NCBI GenBank assembly: GCA_012959435.1
Contig: DUDF01000031.1
Coordinates: 1-34,089, forward strand
DNA from: Candidatus Poseidoniales archaeon
GTDB taxonomy: Archaea > Thermoplasmatota > Poseidoniia > Poseidoniales > Thalassarchaeaceae
Direction of reading: 5' to 3'
Length of the DNA: 34,089 bases
Shown here: positions 22,695 through 31,982 of the stretch, piece after piece
Position numbering within the stretch: the first letter of the stretch is position 1
Layout: each line of letters begins with the position of its first letter
Position numbers and translations under genes: made by a program
Notes under the pieces: generated by a model
What the model saw: only the letters and a program-made list of their open reading frames with translations
Told to the model about the DNA's origin: nothing
The model's database searches: none

Positions 22695-24269
22695 ATGCAT
22701 TGGGCAGATGTCATCGCTGAGCGATTGGCAGCGCAAGGTGATTCTCATGTCGTGGCCACAGGGATCACACCCTCAGGTCCAATCCATGTGGGAAACATGC
22801 GAGAGGTGCTGACTGCAGACTTAGTAGTGCGTGCTTGTGAAAGAATAGGAGTAGATGCCGAGTTAATTTACATCGCAGATACTGCAGACCCACTTCGTAA
22901 AGTATACCCCTTTCTCAAAGAAGAAGAATATGAACAACATGTTGGAAAAGCACTTGCGACACTCCCATCCCCTGATGGCGATGGTAGTTATTCGGATTAT
23001 TTCCTGACACCATTTTTCTCCGCTCTAGATGATCTTGGGGTAGAATATCGCGTCGTAGATAGCCACGAGGCATACTTAGAGGGAAAATATACCCAATCAG
23101 TAAAAACTGCAATCAACAACAAAGTGAAAATTCGTGATATTATTTCAGAGGTTTCTCAACGCCCACTTGACGATGATTGGTTCCCATACAATCCCACGGA
23201 TGAAAATGGAAATATGCATGGCCTCAAAGTAACCAACTGTGATTGGCCATGGGTTGAATGGGTTGCAGAAGATGGACGTACCGGGCGAACAAATATTGAG
23301 AAAGGCGGTGGTAAACTACCTTGGAGATTAGATTGGCCGGCCCGTTGGGATTGGTTAGATATCACCTTTGAAGGATACGGGAAAGACCACTCCTCTGCAG
23401 GAGGGTCATGGGACACAGGACAACACCTAGCCCCAATTTTTGGCTCAGACCCACCGATGGGGATGATGTACGAATGGATCTACCTCAAGGGCAAAGGTGC
23501 CATGGCTAGTAGTAAAGGAAATACTGTCAGTGGCAAAGAACTACTTGATATTGTACCACCTGAAATAATGCGCTACCTGATTACCCGTGTCAAACCGAGT
23601 AAACACATTGATTTTGACCCTGGTGAAGGTTTGATTTTATTAGCTGATGAATATGAACGCTTAGAACAGCGATATCACACAAAATTAAACAAAATTGTCC
23701 ATAAAAGCCTAGGTGAAAGCAGTCGTAAAGAACAACAGTTGATTGATGAAGCTAGGAAATTTGAGTTGGCTCAGGGAATCCGTTCAGGAACGGATTTTGA
23801 TTCGAGCCTTGGAATCTCATTTAGTCACCTTTCAACTCTATGTCAGATTAAGTCACAAAATGAAGACTTGCTCACATCATTGGCAAGGACCCATGGGGTT
23901 GATGTGAATCAACCAGATAAGCGATTAATTGACCGAGTAAAACGAATGAGGAATTGGGTCGATTCGGAGTGGTTTCCCGACAACGCGCGGATTCAGTTAG
24001 CAGATTCAATAAAATCTGCTGATTTCACATCCGATGAACTAAAATTTCTACAAATGTTTTCTCAATTAATAGCCAATTCTGAATGGGTTGAAGATAGCCT
24101 GTTGACAACAATTAGAGAGACCACTTCCAACTCAGAATTAGAGCCACGTCAAGCGTTTACAACACTTTATAGAGCATTACTAAACAGAGATAGAGGTCCT
24201 AAATTAGCAGCCCTCCTCGTTGAATTAGGACAAAACAATGTAACTAGCCTTCTTGACCAACTAAGTTAG
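22695..24269 (+). CDS. lysS: Lysyl-tRNA synthetase, class I
   Basis: This is the class I LysRS found in most archaea and some bacteria, unrelated to the class II enzyme. The HIGH-type motif is HVGN (31-34) in PSGPIHVGNMREVLTADLVVRA, and the KMSKS-type motif is MASSK (270-274) in KGAMASSKGNTVSG. The acidic YIADTADPLRKVYPF segment and the GYGKDHSSAGGSWD stretch are also typical. The helical C-terminal half should bind the anticodon stem. At 524 aa it has normal length. GTGAG lies a few bases before the ATG, and the gene sits 13 bp after gfcR, so co-transcription is likely. Confidence 0.96.
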   Translation: MHWADVIAERLAAQGDSHVVATGITPSGPIHVGNMREVLTADLVVRACERIGVDAELIYIADTADPLRKVYPFLKEEEYEQHVGKALATLPSPDGDGSYSDYFLTPFFSALDDLGVEYRVVDSHEAYLEGKYTQSVKTAINNKVKIRDIISEVSQRPLDDDWFPYNPTDENGNMHGLKVTNCDWPWVEWVAEDGRTGRTNIEKGGGKLPWRLDWPARWDWLDITFEGYGKDHSSAGGSWDTGQHLAPIFGSDPPMGMMYEWIYLKGKGAMASSKGNTVSGKELLDIVPPEIMRYLITRVKPSKHIDFDPGEGLILLADEYERLEQRYHTKLNKIVHKSLGESSRKEQQLIDEARKFELAQGIRSGTDFDSSLGISFSHLSTLCQIKSQNEDLLTSLARTHGVDVNQPDKRLIDRVKRMRNWVDSEWFPDNARIQLADSIKSADFTSDELKFLQMFSQLIANSEWVEDSLLTTIRETTSNSELEPRQAFTTLYRALLNRDRGPKLAALLVELGQNNVTSLLDQLS

Positions 24270-24341
24270 TCTAAGAAAACCGCCTCTTTCAACACGCGTG
24301 AGCATTATGTTTGAAATGGGATGGGCGTGTGAACGAATACG

Positions 24342-25559
24342 ATGACGGTCTACTGCCCCAAGTGCGAAGGCCCAAATGAAGCCACCGCGAAGTTCTGTTT
24401 GCAATGTGGAAACGACTTCGTTGTCGATGGCCCAATCACATCAACTGGACACGATGTAAAATCTCTAAAAGACTCAATCAAAAGTCGTGATGACCTGTCA
24501 ATGTCAGAAAAATTTGACTTGATTGCTAAAATTGAAGATGGTGCCAATCCGATTGACCTCGGAATCGCTGCATCTTCCGTACAAGCCGCTGAAGATGCCC
24601 AGCAAGAAGCAATGAAACCTAAACCATCATCTGGATCTGCTGTCACCTCAACATTTGTCTCAAGTCCAGCCGCTGCCGCAGCAGTTGCCATGGTCTCACA
24701 AGAAAGTGATGCATGGGGTATGGTGATGGCAGGTAGAGTCAATACCTCAGACCAGGTTTTCAAGCAAGCAATGGATTTGGGAATGAAAGCAAGTCACCAT
24801 ATTCACGATATATCCCACGGAGGAATTGATGAAACTAATCTCACCAATGAGGACTTACGTGCAATTCCTGTGCTAAAACCGCCAAAGAGGTCATTCTGCC
24901 CAAAGTGTGGTTCAGATATTCTCTCTCACAGTAATCTACAATGGAAGAAATGGAGAGACCATTCCGCTGAAGTTGTTCAAGTTCAAGCCCAAGCGGCAAT
25001 GGAAGCATCTCTAGTCCAAATCGCTGCTCACTATCTGAAAGCAATGGATGCCATTGAAATTACCAATAAACAACTAGAAGAAAAATTAGCTGATGTTGAC
25101 CAAGAAGAATTGTCTAAAACACTTGAACCAAAAATTCGTGAAAAGGTACGCGCAGAATTAGAAAAAGAGTACAAGTCTGAAGCAGTTGCTGCATCTGACA
25201 CTCGACAATCAAAGCAAGCTGCAATACGCACTTCAACACCCAAGCCAAAAACAGGTGGGAAAGTAGGTGGGACTGCGGCACTATTTGGTGGTGGGGCCAA
25301 AGTATCAAAGAAATTCGAAGGGGCAAAGAAAGACAAACCAGACTGGTTCCTTGATGAGGCTTTAGACACCATTTATGACCCTCATGGCACTGGTAAACCT
25401 CTCAAACCAAAGACAATCCTAGCACGCTCAAGTGATGGAAATGTACGGGTTCAGGATGTAGTAAGAATATATGCTAAGGAAGGTGAAGATGGACTCAGTG
25501 AATTGGCTTGGACTAGCCCTTCAACTCGCTACATCATCGAAGCATACGATTCCTGCTGA
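24342..25559 (+). CDS. Zinc-ribbon and coiled-coil protein of unknown function
   Basis: I do not recognise the full 405-aa architecture. It opens with a zinc-ribbon (Cys5/Cys8 in YCPKCEG, Cys19/Cys22 in CLQCG). A helical SLKDSIKSRDDLSMSEKFDLIAK-type region, an Ala/Ser/Pro-rich linker (about 95-117) and a second single CxxC (Cys186/Cys189 in FCPKCGSDI) follow. Then comes a long charged helix, probably coiled coil (about 205-285), a Gly/Lys/Thr linker and a C-terminal domain (about 325-405) with DKPDWFLDEALDTIYDP and VQDVVRIYAKEG. There is no transmembrane segment. It follows lysS by 72 bp with an ACACGC/GCGTGT inverted repeat in the gap, so it may have its own promoter. A scaffold or nucleic-acid role is possible but unproven. 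Confidence 0.7.
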   Translation: MTVYCPKCEGPNEATAKFCLQCGNDFVVDGPITSTGHDVKSLKDSIKSRDDLSMSEKFDLIAKIEDGANPIDLGIAASSVQAAEDAQQEAMKPKPSSGSAVTSTFVSSPAAAAAVAMVSQESDAWGMVMAGRVNTSDQVFKQAMDLGMKASHHIHDISHGGIDETNLTNEDLRAIPVLKPPKRSFCPKCGSDILSHSNLQWKKWRDHSAEVVQVQAQAAMEASLVQIAAHYLKAMDAIEITNKQLEEKLADVDQEELSKTLEPKIREKVRAELEKEYKSEAVAASDTRQSKQAAIRTSTPKPKTGGKVGGTAALFGGGAKVSKKFEGAKKDKPDWFLDEALDTIYDPHGTGKPLKPKTILARSSDGNVRVQDVVRIYAKEGEDGLSELAWTSPSTRYIIEAYDSC

Positions 25560-25615
25560 TTGACTTGTGAAATCAAGTCACTTATTTTAATCGATTATTT
25601 GGATTACTCGTCAAA

Positions 25616-25873
25616 TTATCGGCCTAGGAATTTTTTCTTAGCTTCCTTTTTCATCTGCTTTTTGACCATTTCCGTGGCTTTTTCCTCAATTGCCGATGTT
25701 GCCTTTTGTGTGATTTCCGAGGCCTTTGCACTAACTGCATCTGTCACCGGCTTTGCTGCGGTTTTTGCAGCCGTTTTTATTGCATCTGCCGCCTTCTTCT
25801 TCATTGCAGCCTTTCCAGCCCCGCCAACTTTTGCAGCAAGTTTCCCCAGTCGTTTCGGTTTCTTGTCACTCAT
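25616..25873 (-). CDS. Lys/Ala-rich small protein with LEA-like amphipathic repeats
   Basis: The 85-aa product starts MSDKKPKRLGKLAAKVG and is very rich in Lys and Ala, without Cys, Trp or Tyr. Its centre (AADAIKTAAKTAAKPV, then SAKASEITQKATSAIEEKA) has the roughly 11-residue spacing of hydrophobic and charged residues seen in LEA-type and apolipoprotein-like helices. The Lys-rich ends could also bind nucleic acid. The ATG at 25873 has no Shine-Dalgarno sequence and is preceded directly by a palindrome around CCAATTGG (25874-25891). The opposite strand is also open over this region, but its product would be a run of Phe, Ala and Ser typical of an antisense shadow. A real gene is likely but not certain. 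Confidence 0.55.
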   Translation of the reverse strand: MSDKKPKRLGKLAAKVGGAGKAAMKKKAADAIKTAAKTAAKPVTDAVSAKASEITQKATSAIEEKATEMVKKQMKKEAKKKFLGR

Positions 25874-25891
25874 AATTACCAATTGGGAATT
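25874..25891 (-). promoter_or_regulatory. Near-perfect palindrome next to the 25873 start codon
   Basis: AATT, A, CCAATTGG, G, AATT is an 18-bp palindrome with one mismatched pair. It abuts the ATG of the Lys/Ala-rich protein. It may be an operator or part of the transcription start region. No Shine-Dalgarno sequence is present, so the transcript could be leaderless. Confidence 0.35.
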
Positions 25892-25935
25892 AAAGCCATC
25901 TTATTTCCATATTGCCCAAGTGAATTACTTCGTAA

Positions 25936-28900
25936 TCACTTCAGATAATCTACTTTGAGAGCCCTTGGTTCAGGGAATCCATCTAACATCGCCTCAATCG
26001 CTTCTGCTTCCATAAATGCCCCTGACATAGTAGTTACAAATGGAATATTCAATTCAACTGCCAAGCGGCGCATCATATTCCCATCAAGAACAGCCCCGCC
26101 GCTCTTACTTGGTGTATTTATCACCAAGTTGATTTTACCCTGTCTCATCAAATCCAAAGCATCTGGTGATTGATGTTCAGCAATTCTGAACACCCTCTCA
26201 ACAGGAACACCTCCTATTTTCAGAGCATTGGATGTACCAGTAGTAGCGTAAAGTGAGAAACCCAAGCCGACAAGTTTCTCAGCGATTGGTACTAACCCTT
26301 CCTTATCTCCATCCTTGACGGTCAAGTAAACCCCACCACTTGTTGGGACTGGCAACTCGGTTGCAAGTCTTGCCTTCAAATATGCACGTGCTGGATCCAC
26401 ATCACTACCCATTACTTCACCAGTTGACTTCATTTCTGGCCCTGGTGCTGGGTCCAAACCTCTGAGTTTTATGAATGGAAAAACCGGTGCTTTCACACAC
26501 ACAAGCCCAACTGTTCGTTTTGGGATTTCCAAGTCTGCTAACTTCGCTCCAATGGTCACATGTGCTGCTATCCTAGCCAATGGTATACCGGTTGATTTTG
26601 CTACAAATGGGAAAGTACGTGAGCCTCTAGGATTAACTTCTAACACGTAAAGTTCGTTCTCACATATGGCGAATTGTATGTTGTAACAACCAATGATATT
26701 GAGTCCAAGACCGATTTTTTCGGTCCAGTCTTCAACTTGAGCGAGAATTTCATCACTAACGTGTTGAGGAGGTATGAAACAAGTTGAATCTCCAGAATGG
26801 ATTCCAGCCTCTTCCAAATGTTCCATGATAGCTCCAATCAATACTTCGGTTCCATCAGATACTGCGTCTACATCAAGTTCAATTGCGTGGCCTAAATATT
26901 CGTCTGCAAGTAGTGGTTTATCTGGTGCTAAGAATGCTTCTTGCATGTATGCATCTAGTTGTTCATCACTAGTAAGTATCTCCATACCTCGCCCACCAAG
27001 GACATATGATGGGCGTATTAGAACAGGGAATCCAATTTCTTTTACTGCCGCCCTCACTTCATCAGGAGTGCTACCAGTTTGGCCTCTTGGCATCTTCAAC
27101 TCAGCTCTCTTTGCAAACGCTTCAAAGCGTTCCCGATCGCTGGCCTCGTCAACAGCATCAGGTGAAGTCCCTTCTAACTGCAAATTCAATCCTAGTGTAG
27201 TTAGGTGTTCTAATCTTCCATCAAGTGGCAGAGCCAAATTGATTGCAGTTTGACCTCCGAATTGAAGCAAAATGCCATCCGCTCCTTCTCGCAACAGGAT
27301 TTCAGCAACTGCCTCCAAAGTTAGTGGGTCAAAATAGAGGCGGTCAGATGTATCAAAATCAGTTGACACTGTTTCTGGGTTATTATTGATGATTATCGCT
27401 TCATGGCCGACTTCGCGAATCGCTTGCACAGCGTGCACAGCACCATAATCAAACTCAATTCCTTGCCCAATACGAATGGGCCCTGAACCGATAACGACAA
27501 GCCTTCTTGCATCTTCACCAGCAGGGGTAATTTTCCTCTTTTGAGTAACTCTATCAATTCCTGAATGCCCATTAGGCTCGTAAGTTGAGTAATAGTAGGG
27601 GGTAACTGCGGCGAACTCAGCGGCGCAACTGTCCACCATTCTATAGACTGGATGCATGTTTAATTCATGGCGCCTAGCCATAATGTCAAACTCTGTCTTG
27701 CCGGTTTCTTTGATGTGCCATCCTGATGCTGGATATCCAGCCAATGCATCTGCAATATGAGCATCAGTCAATCCATTAGATTTCCAATATCTCATATTTG
27801 AATCTGAGATTTCAGTGGCTTTCAAACCAGCCGCCCCAGCAGCGACAATTTCATTGTCGATTGTCGCCATTCTCTCAAATTGATGTAAAAACCAACGAGT
27901 GATTGAGGTGATCTCCTCAACCTTATCAACAGACCAACCACGTCTGAAAGACTCGTAAAGCGCGCCCATTCTCCTGTCAGTGGCAATTCTAATCCAATCC
28001 TCTAGAATGTTATCGGGGAGTGATTCACTTGCTCTTGCACCCATGCCCTCACCCTCAGACATGTCAGCCATAGTAAGCGGTCGTGGATGTGGAGCCCCAT
28101 ACTCAAGCGAGGCCCATGCCTTGAGAAACGCCTCGCCAAAGCATCTTCCAATAGCCATAACTTCACCAGTTGATTTCATTGAAGTTCCTAAAGTTCTGTC
28201 AGCGGTTCTAAACTTGTCAAACGGCCAGCGAGGGATTTTCACGACACAATAGTCTAGAGTCGGCTCAAAAGCTGCTGTTGTTCCTTCACCAGTAATTGGA
28301 TTTGGTAATTCATCCAAAGTGTAACCCACAGCAATCAACGCCGCCATCCTAGCAATTGGATATCCGGTCGCCTTACTAGCGAGTGCGGATGAGCGTGAAA
28401 CCCGCGGATTAACTTCAATCACAACATATTCGCCCGTATCCTGATTGAAAGAGAATTGGACATTGCATCCACCTTTGATGTCGAGGCGGCGAATCAAACG
28501 CAGTGCTGCATCTCTCAACATCTGATGGTCGCGGTCAGATAGTGTCTGCTGGGGAGCAACCACCACAGACTCACCTGTGTGAATCCCCATAGGGTCAATA
28601 TTTTCCATAGTACAGACAATTATGCAGTTGTCTGCAGCGTCACGCATAACCTCATACTCATGTTCTTGCCACCCTAAAATGCTCTCTTCAATGAGAACCT
28701 GGCCAATCCTAGAGTGGAGAATACCTTGACTAGCAATCTCAACTAATTCACCTCGATTCCACGCCGTACCACCACCTAGGCCACCAAGAGTAAATGCTGG
28801 CCTCACAAGTAGTGGGAACGAACCAATTTCTTCTGCTGCTGAAAGTACTTCATTGATTGAGTTACAGGCGTGGGCTTCACAGATTGGCAAGCCGATTTCA

Positions 28901-29310
28901 CTACAAACTTGATTGAACAAATGGCGATCTTCTGCTTCATCAATAGAGATAAGGTCGCAACCAATTAGTTCAACATCCAATTTATCCAAAGTGCCATCAT
29001 GGGCTAATGCCGATGCTAAATTAAGAGCGGTTTGGCCACCCATTCCTGCAAGTAATGCATCTGGCCGCTCAATTTCTAAGATTCTGCTAATTACTTCTGG
29101 CAACAGAGGTTCAATGTAAATTTGGTCTGCCATTTCAGGGTCATTCTGAATTGTTGCAGGATTACTGTTGACAAGAATGACTTCGTAGCCATCTGCCCGC
29201 AGAGCACGACAGGCTTGTGAACCTGAGAAATCAAACTCAGCGGCTTGACCTATCTTGATTGGACCAGACCCAAGTATCATTATTCTCTTGAGGTCATTAC
29301 GACGAGGCAT
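25936..29310 (-). CDS. carB: Carbamoyl-phosphate synthase large subunit
   Basis: CarB makes carbamoyl phosphate from ammonia, bicarbonate and two ATP for pyrimidine and arginine synthesis. The 1124-aa protein shows both ATP-grasp halves, each with its GSGPIKIGQ/GSGPIRIGQ start and GGQTA motif; RPAFTLGG marks the first half and RPSYVLGG the second. An MGS-like allosteric domain (VYLTVKDGDKEG, then YATTGTSNALK) ends the protein. It is about 50 residues longer than E. coli CarB. Part of that is an acidic insert around DMSEGEGMGARASESLPDN at the end of the first half. The ATG overlaps the carA stop by one base (TGATG), so the subunits are translationally coupled. Confidence 0.97.
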   Translation of the reverse strand: MPRRNDLKRIMILGSGPIKIGQAAEFDFSGSQACRALRADGYEVILVNSNPATIQNDPEMADQIYIEPLLPEVISRILEIERPDALLAGMGGQTALNLASALAHDGTLDKLDVELIGCDLISIDEAEDRHLFNQVCSEIGLPICEAHACNSINEVLSAAEEIGSFPLLVRPAFTLGGLGGGTAWNRGELVEIASQGILHSRIGQVLIEESILGWQEHEYEVMRDAADNCIIVCTMENIDPMGIHTGESVVVAPQQTLSDRDHQMLRDAALRLIRRLDIKGGCNVQFSFNQDTGEYVVIEVNPRVSRSSALASKATGYPIARMAALIAVGYTLDELPNPITGEGTTAAFEPTLDYCVVKIPRWPFDKFRTADRTLGTSMKSTGEVMAIGRCFGEAFLKAWASLEYGAPHPRPLTMADMSEGEGMGARASESLPDNILEDWIRIATDRRMGALYESFRRGWSVDKVEEITSITRWFLHQFERMATIDNEIVAAGAAGLKATEISDSNMRYWKSNGLTDAHIADALAGYPASGWHIKETGKTEFDIMARRHELNMHPVYRMVDSCAAEFAAVTPYYYSTYEPNGHSGIDRVTQKRKITPAGEDARRLVVIGSGPIRIGQGIEFDYGAVHAVQAIREVGHEAIIINNNPETVSTDFDTSDRLYFDPLTLEAVAEILLREGADGILLQFGGQTAINLALPLDGRLEHLTTLGLNLQLEGTSPDAVDEASDRERFEAFAKRAELKMPRGQTGSTPDEVRAAVKEIGFPVLIRPSYVLGGRGMEILTSDEQLDAYMQEAFLAPDKPLLADEYLGHAIELDVDAVSDGTEVLIGAIMEHLEEAGIHSGDSTCFIPPQHVSDEILAQVEDWTEKIGLGLNIIGCYNIQFAICENELYVLEVNPRGSRTFPFVAKSTGIPLARIAAHVTIGAKLADLEIPKRTVGLVCVKAPVFPFIKLRGLDPAPGPEMKSTGEVMGSDVDPARAYLKARLATELPVPTSGGVYLTVKDGDKEGLVPIAEKLVGLGFSLYATTGTSNALKIGGVPVERVFRIAEHQSPDALDLMRQGKINLVINTPSKSGGAVLDGNMMRRLAVELNIPFVTTMSGAFMEAEAIEAMLDGFPEPRALKVDYLK

Positions 29311-30632
29311 CAGGCACCACCTCTCTTTGAGTTCGGCAATTGCCCTGCCATCTCTTTAGCCACAATTTCTGAAAATCGGTCAAACAATGGTTCCGCATCA
29401 TGTGGCCCAGGACAAGCCTCAGGGTGATATTGGACACTAAATGCTGGCCGACCTACAACATCCAAACCTTCCACTGTTCTGTCATTTGCATTGACAAAAC
29501 GAACTTCTGTTGGTACCTCAGAAAGAGCTGTTGGAGCACCTTGACTCTTCCAAATAGGATGAGGTGCTAGCGGCTCCTCGCCTCTAGGATTAACTGCAAA
29601 ACCATGATTTTGACTAGTGATTGACACTTTTCCTGTAACCAAATCAACCACGGGTTGGTTGGCTCCGCGATGACCATAACGTAATTTGTATGTCTCTAAA
29701 CCAGTTGCAAGTCCTAGTAGTTGATGACCAAGACAAATACCCATTACGGGTATTTTCTCATTCAAACCTGCTGCCAAGGTTTCCCTAGCACCCATCGCTT
29801 TTCCTGCGTGAGCGGGGTCACCAGGCCCATTGGAACAGAATAGAGCATCTATCTGCCAATCACTAACAAGTGTGTCATAACCAATGTCAGGTGGGCACCA
29901 GAGAACCTCAAATCGATTACTCAGTTGCCGCAAAATATTGTACTTAATTCCACAATCAAGCGCCGCTACGCGTGGTAGCGCCAGCCCATTAGAGTCCGTA
30001 ACTCCCTCATTGAGAAGTACGGCATCATCTCTACTAACTTCATCAACCAAGTCATCTAAATCTGGTGAAGTCATTTTTTCAAGCCTGTCAAGCATCTCTT
30101 GTTCCATCTCAAGTGGTCCAAACTGACACAGAATCACACCGTGTTCACGCACTCTCCTTGTCAAAGCCCTAGTGTCTACTGCTGTTATTCCAGGTACCCC
30201 ATGAGCGAGGAGAAACTCATTCACAGAACCAATACAGTGGCGGTGATCAGGATGGTCTATCCATTCTCTACAAACCACACCTCGAGGCCAAACCCCTGCT
30301 GATTCTGATATACTAGGGGCTACTCCATAATTCCCTAAAAGTGGCCAAGTAAAGGTCAATACCTGTCCAGCAAAAGATGGGTCGGTCAAAGATTCCTGGA
30401 AACCAGTCATCCCAGTGGTAAACACCAATTCACCTTCACCAATTTTGGCTGCTCCAAATAATTCGCCTTCAAAGCGAGAACCATCCGCAAGAAGGATAAC
30501 ACCCCTGCCATGAGCAACTTCGTGAGCGGCAGGTGTTGAATTGAGAAGGACATCTGCGGCATCAATGCCACAAAATGGATTAAAAACGCCGGGTTGGCCT
30601 TCTCCGGGACTAAAGCCGCCGTGTGAAGTCAC
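29310..30632 (-). CDS. carA: Carbamoyl-phosphate synthase small subunit (glutamine amidotransferase)
   Basis: CarA releases ammonia from glutamine and channels it to CarB. The class I amidotransferase triad is visible: Cys300 in GICLGHQLLGLA, His403 and Glu405 in QYHPEACPGPHDAEPLF. The N-terminal CarA domain starts with GVILLADGSRFEGELFG. The protein begins at a GTG with AAGGTG 5 nt upstream and is 440 aa long, some 50 more than usual. The extra 45 residues at the N-terminus are Gly/Pro/Ala-rich and have no recognisable domain. An internal start is possible, but none with a comparable ribosome site was seen. It precedes carB with a one-base overlap and follows the Trm56 gene after a 96-bp gap. 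Confidence 0.94.
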   Translation of the reverse strand: MTSHGGFSPGEGQPGVFNPFCGIDAADVLLNSTPAAHEVAHGRGVILLADGSRFEGELFGAAKIGEGELVFTTGMTGFQESLTDPSFAGQVLTFTWPLLGNYGVAPSISESAGVWPRGVVCREWIDHPDHRHCIGSVNEFLLAHGVPGITAVDTRALTRRVREHGVILCQFGPLEMEQEMLDRLEKMTSPDLDDLVDEVSRDDAVLLNEGVTDSNGLALPRVAALDCGIKYNILRQLSNRFEVLWCPPDIGYDTLVSDWQIDALFCSNGPGDPAHAGKAMGARETLAAGLNEKIPVMGICLGHQLLGLATGLETYKLRYGHRGANQPVVDLVTGKVSITSQNHGFAVNPRGEEPLAPHPIWKSQGAPTALSEVPTEVRFVNANDRTVEGLDVVGRPAFSVQYHPEACPGPHDAEPLFDRFSEIVAKEMAGQLPNSKRGGA

Positions 30633-30728
30633 CCTTGCACCTTAGAATCGTGCCTGCAATCCGTTCATAATCATTGACACGCGCCAGAACTGAAAAATAA
30701 ACAAAATGAATCTATTTTTTACATTGTC
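30633..30728 (-). promoter_or_regulatory. carA promoter region and Trm56 terminator-like T tract
   Basis: Read on the minus strand, the Trm56 stop is followed by a T-rich tract, TTTTGTTTATTTTT (about 30693-30706), the type of U tract that ends archaeal transcripts. Further on, ATTATGAA (30664-30671) could be the carA TATA element, about 36 bp before the GTG. The AAGGTG ribosome site is at 30638-30643. This suggests that carAB are transcribed separately from the upstream pair. Confidence 0.45.
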
Positions 30729-31259
30729 CTATTCTTCTTGGCGCATATCTTTCCCACGCTCTGTAGGATGGATTTCCAACTTACCGCCCTTGAAATCATC
30801 GGGTGGCGATACACCATCATTAAGACGCTCTAGAAATCCAGCTAATGCTGCTACTTCCGAATGAGGTTGATTACCAATCGCAACATTGTATTGACACATT
30901 TCATAGTATTCACGAGAGACTTTCGCACCACCAACAACCACCACAATCGGTTTGTCATGAGGAATATCTGGGACCACTTCCTGATAGGGTAACCCATACA
31001 TGGTCAAGTGAACTGCAACTCCACCTTCGGCGATAAAATTTCGTAAAAATCCTAGCGGAGAGGGTTCATGCCGCGCTTCCATCTCTCCGCCGAACCTCAC
31101 CTTTACGTCATCTAATGACTGTATGACGGCAGAATCTTTGTCACCAGCAAGTAAGAACTGTTTGGCCCCGTACACCCTAGACGTAAGTCCGAGATGAGTT
31201 GACATGCGAGGGTCGCGCCCTGTCCTGTGAGACAACCGAAGAACAGTGATGTGTGCCAT
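30729..31259 (-). CDS. trm56: tRNA (cytidine(56)-2'-O)-methyltransferase
   Basis: aTrm56 methylates the 2'-hydroxyl of C56 in the T-loop of archaeal tRNAs, using S-adenosylmethionine and a SPOUT trefoil knot. The 176-aa protein shows the family start ITVLRLSHRTGRDPRMSTHLGLTSRVYGA, the central VVVVGGAKVSREYYE segment and the knot residues YNVAIGNQPHSEVAALAGFLERL. It lacks the C-terminal extension of some homologues. The start is the ATG at 31259, 11 bp after the stop of the membrane protein gene; a GTG at 31268 is an alternative. It is co-oriented with that gene and probably shares its transcript. The archaea-specific family strongly supports an archaeal host. Confidence 0.94.
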   Translation of the reverse strand: MAHITVLRLSHRTGRDPRMSTHLGLTSRVYGAKQFLLAGDKDSAVIQSLDDVKVRFGGEMEARHEPSPLGFLRNFIAEGGVAVHLTMYGLPYQEVVPDIPHDKPIVVVVGGAKVSREYYEMCQYNVAIGNQPHSEVAALAGFLERLNDGVSPPDDFKGGKLEIHPTERGKDMRQEE

Positions 31260-31270
31260 GAGCCTCACAC

Positions 31271-31948
31271 TTAGGCGGGAGAGACTTCCTCTTCATCCTT
31301 GTCAAAGCCCCCTTGGCCAAGAAGTAATGGCTCAAGAGTTGATAATTCAAGAGGGAATGACTGTAGCATCTTTTGTACCCAAGAAAGGAGGATTGCATCA
31401 AGCAACATGTGAGATGCGAAGTGAACCATTATCGCTAGCGCACCTATTCTCAAAGACTGGAGAACCATTGATGGACTACCTTGGTCGGTGAAGACTATCC
31501 AACCCAAGGGCTCCAACGTGAAGTAAAGTGCAATGATTAGGAGAATGCCCCCAATTAATCCCGACTGCCAACTACTCCTCTCACGACTGTGCATCAATAG
31601 CACTGTCGCAATTAGGACTAGAAGTGGAATCAGCAAAGAAACATGGAAAAAACCAAGATTGAAAATCATAGAAGGTTGTGCACCACCATCACCGAGTTTA
31701 TCCCCAATGACTGAAACAGTTAACCACCAAAATATCCCCACCGCAGCAAAAAGAATGCCACCCATTACTGAGCGGCTGTGAATCATTTGCCCCATCTCGT
31801 GGCGGTCTTTTGGCTCAAGTCGATTAAGGACACTATCGGCAAGTTCTAGGTTTGTAGGATGCGGCAGGTTTCCGCTATTATCTATCACTTCAATGCGGGA
31901 TTCTGCATCGTTATTCCCGTCATTAAACGAGGCTCCCGCAACTGTCAT
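31271..31948 (-). CDS. Uncharacterised multi-pass membrane protein
   Basis: I do not recognise this 225-aa protein. An acidic, Asn/Asp-rich N-terminus (about 1-58) is followed by four or five hydrophobic helices (GGILFAAVGIFWWLTVSVI, FHVSLLIPLLVLIATVLLM, GLIGGILLIIALYF, IGALAIMVHFASHMLLDAIL) and a short acidic tail. There is no signature motif. It has no Shine-Dalgarno sequence. TTTATCA on the minus strand (31973-31979) lies about 28 bp before the ATG, which fits a leaderless transcript. It is divergent from folP by 56 bp and upstream of Trm56 by 11 bp. Confidence 0.72.
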   Translation of the reverse strand: MTVAGASFNDGNNDAESRIEVIDNSGNLPHPTNLELADSVLNRLEPKDRHEMGQMIHSRSVMGGILFAAVGIFWWLTVSVIGDKLGDGGAQPSMIFNLGFFHVSLLIPLLVLIATVLLMHSRERSSWQSGLIGGILLIIALYFTLEPLGWIVFTDQGSPSMVLQSLRIGALAIMVHFASHMLLDAILLSWVQKMLQSFPLELSTLEPLLLGQGGFDKDEEEVSPA

Positions 31949-31972
31949 GAATAGGTTGGCTATTGCGTGGGA

Positions 31973-31979
31973 TGATAAA
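31973..31979. promoter_or_regulatory. Shared TATA-like element for the membrane protein and folP
   Basis: The AT-rich TGATAAA (TTTATCA on the minus strand) lies about 28 bp from the ATG at 31948 on one strand and about 29 bp from the ATG at 32005 on the other. Both distances suit archaeal TATA boxes of leaderless genes, so a single element may serve both directions. Positions are judged by eye. Confidence 0.4.
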
Positions 31980-31982
31980 CGA

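Noticed and set aside
25560-25958. Forward open frame of 132 codons over the Lys/Ala-rich gene
   Set aside because: Its product is a run of Phe, Ala, Ser and Thr typical of an antisense shadow of a Lys/Ala-rich gene, and it also overlaps the end of carB.
26774-27253. Forward open frame antisense to carB
   Set aside because: Ser/Pro-rich low-complexity product fully inside a conserved gene.
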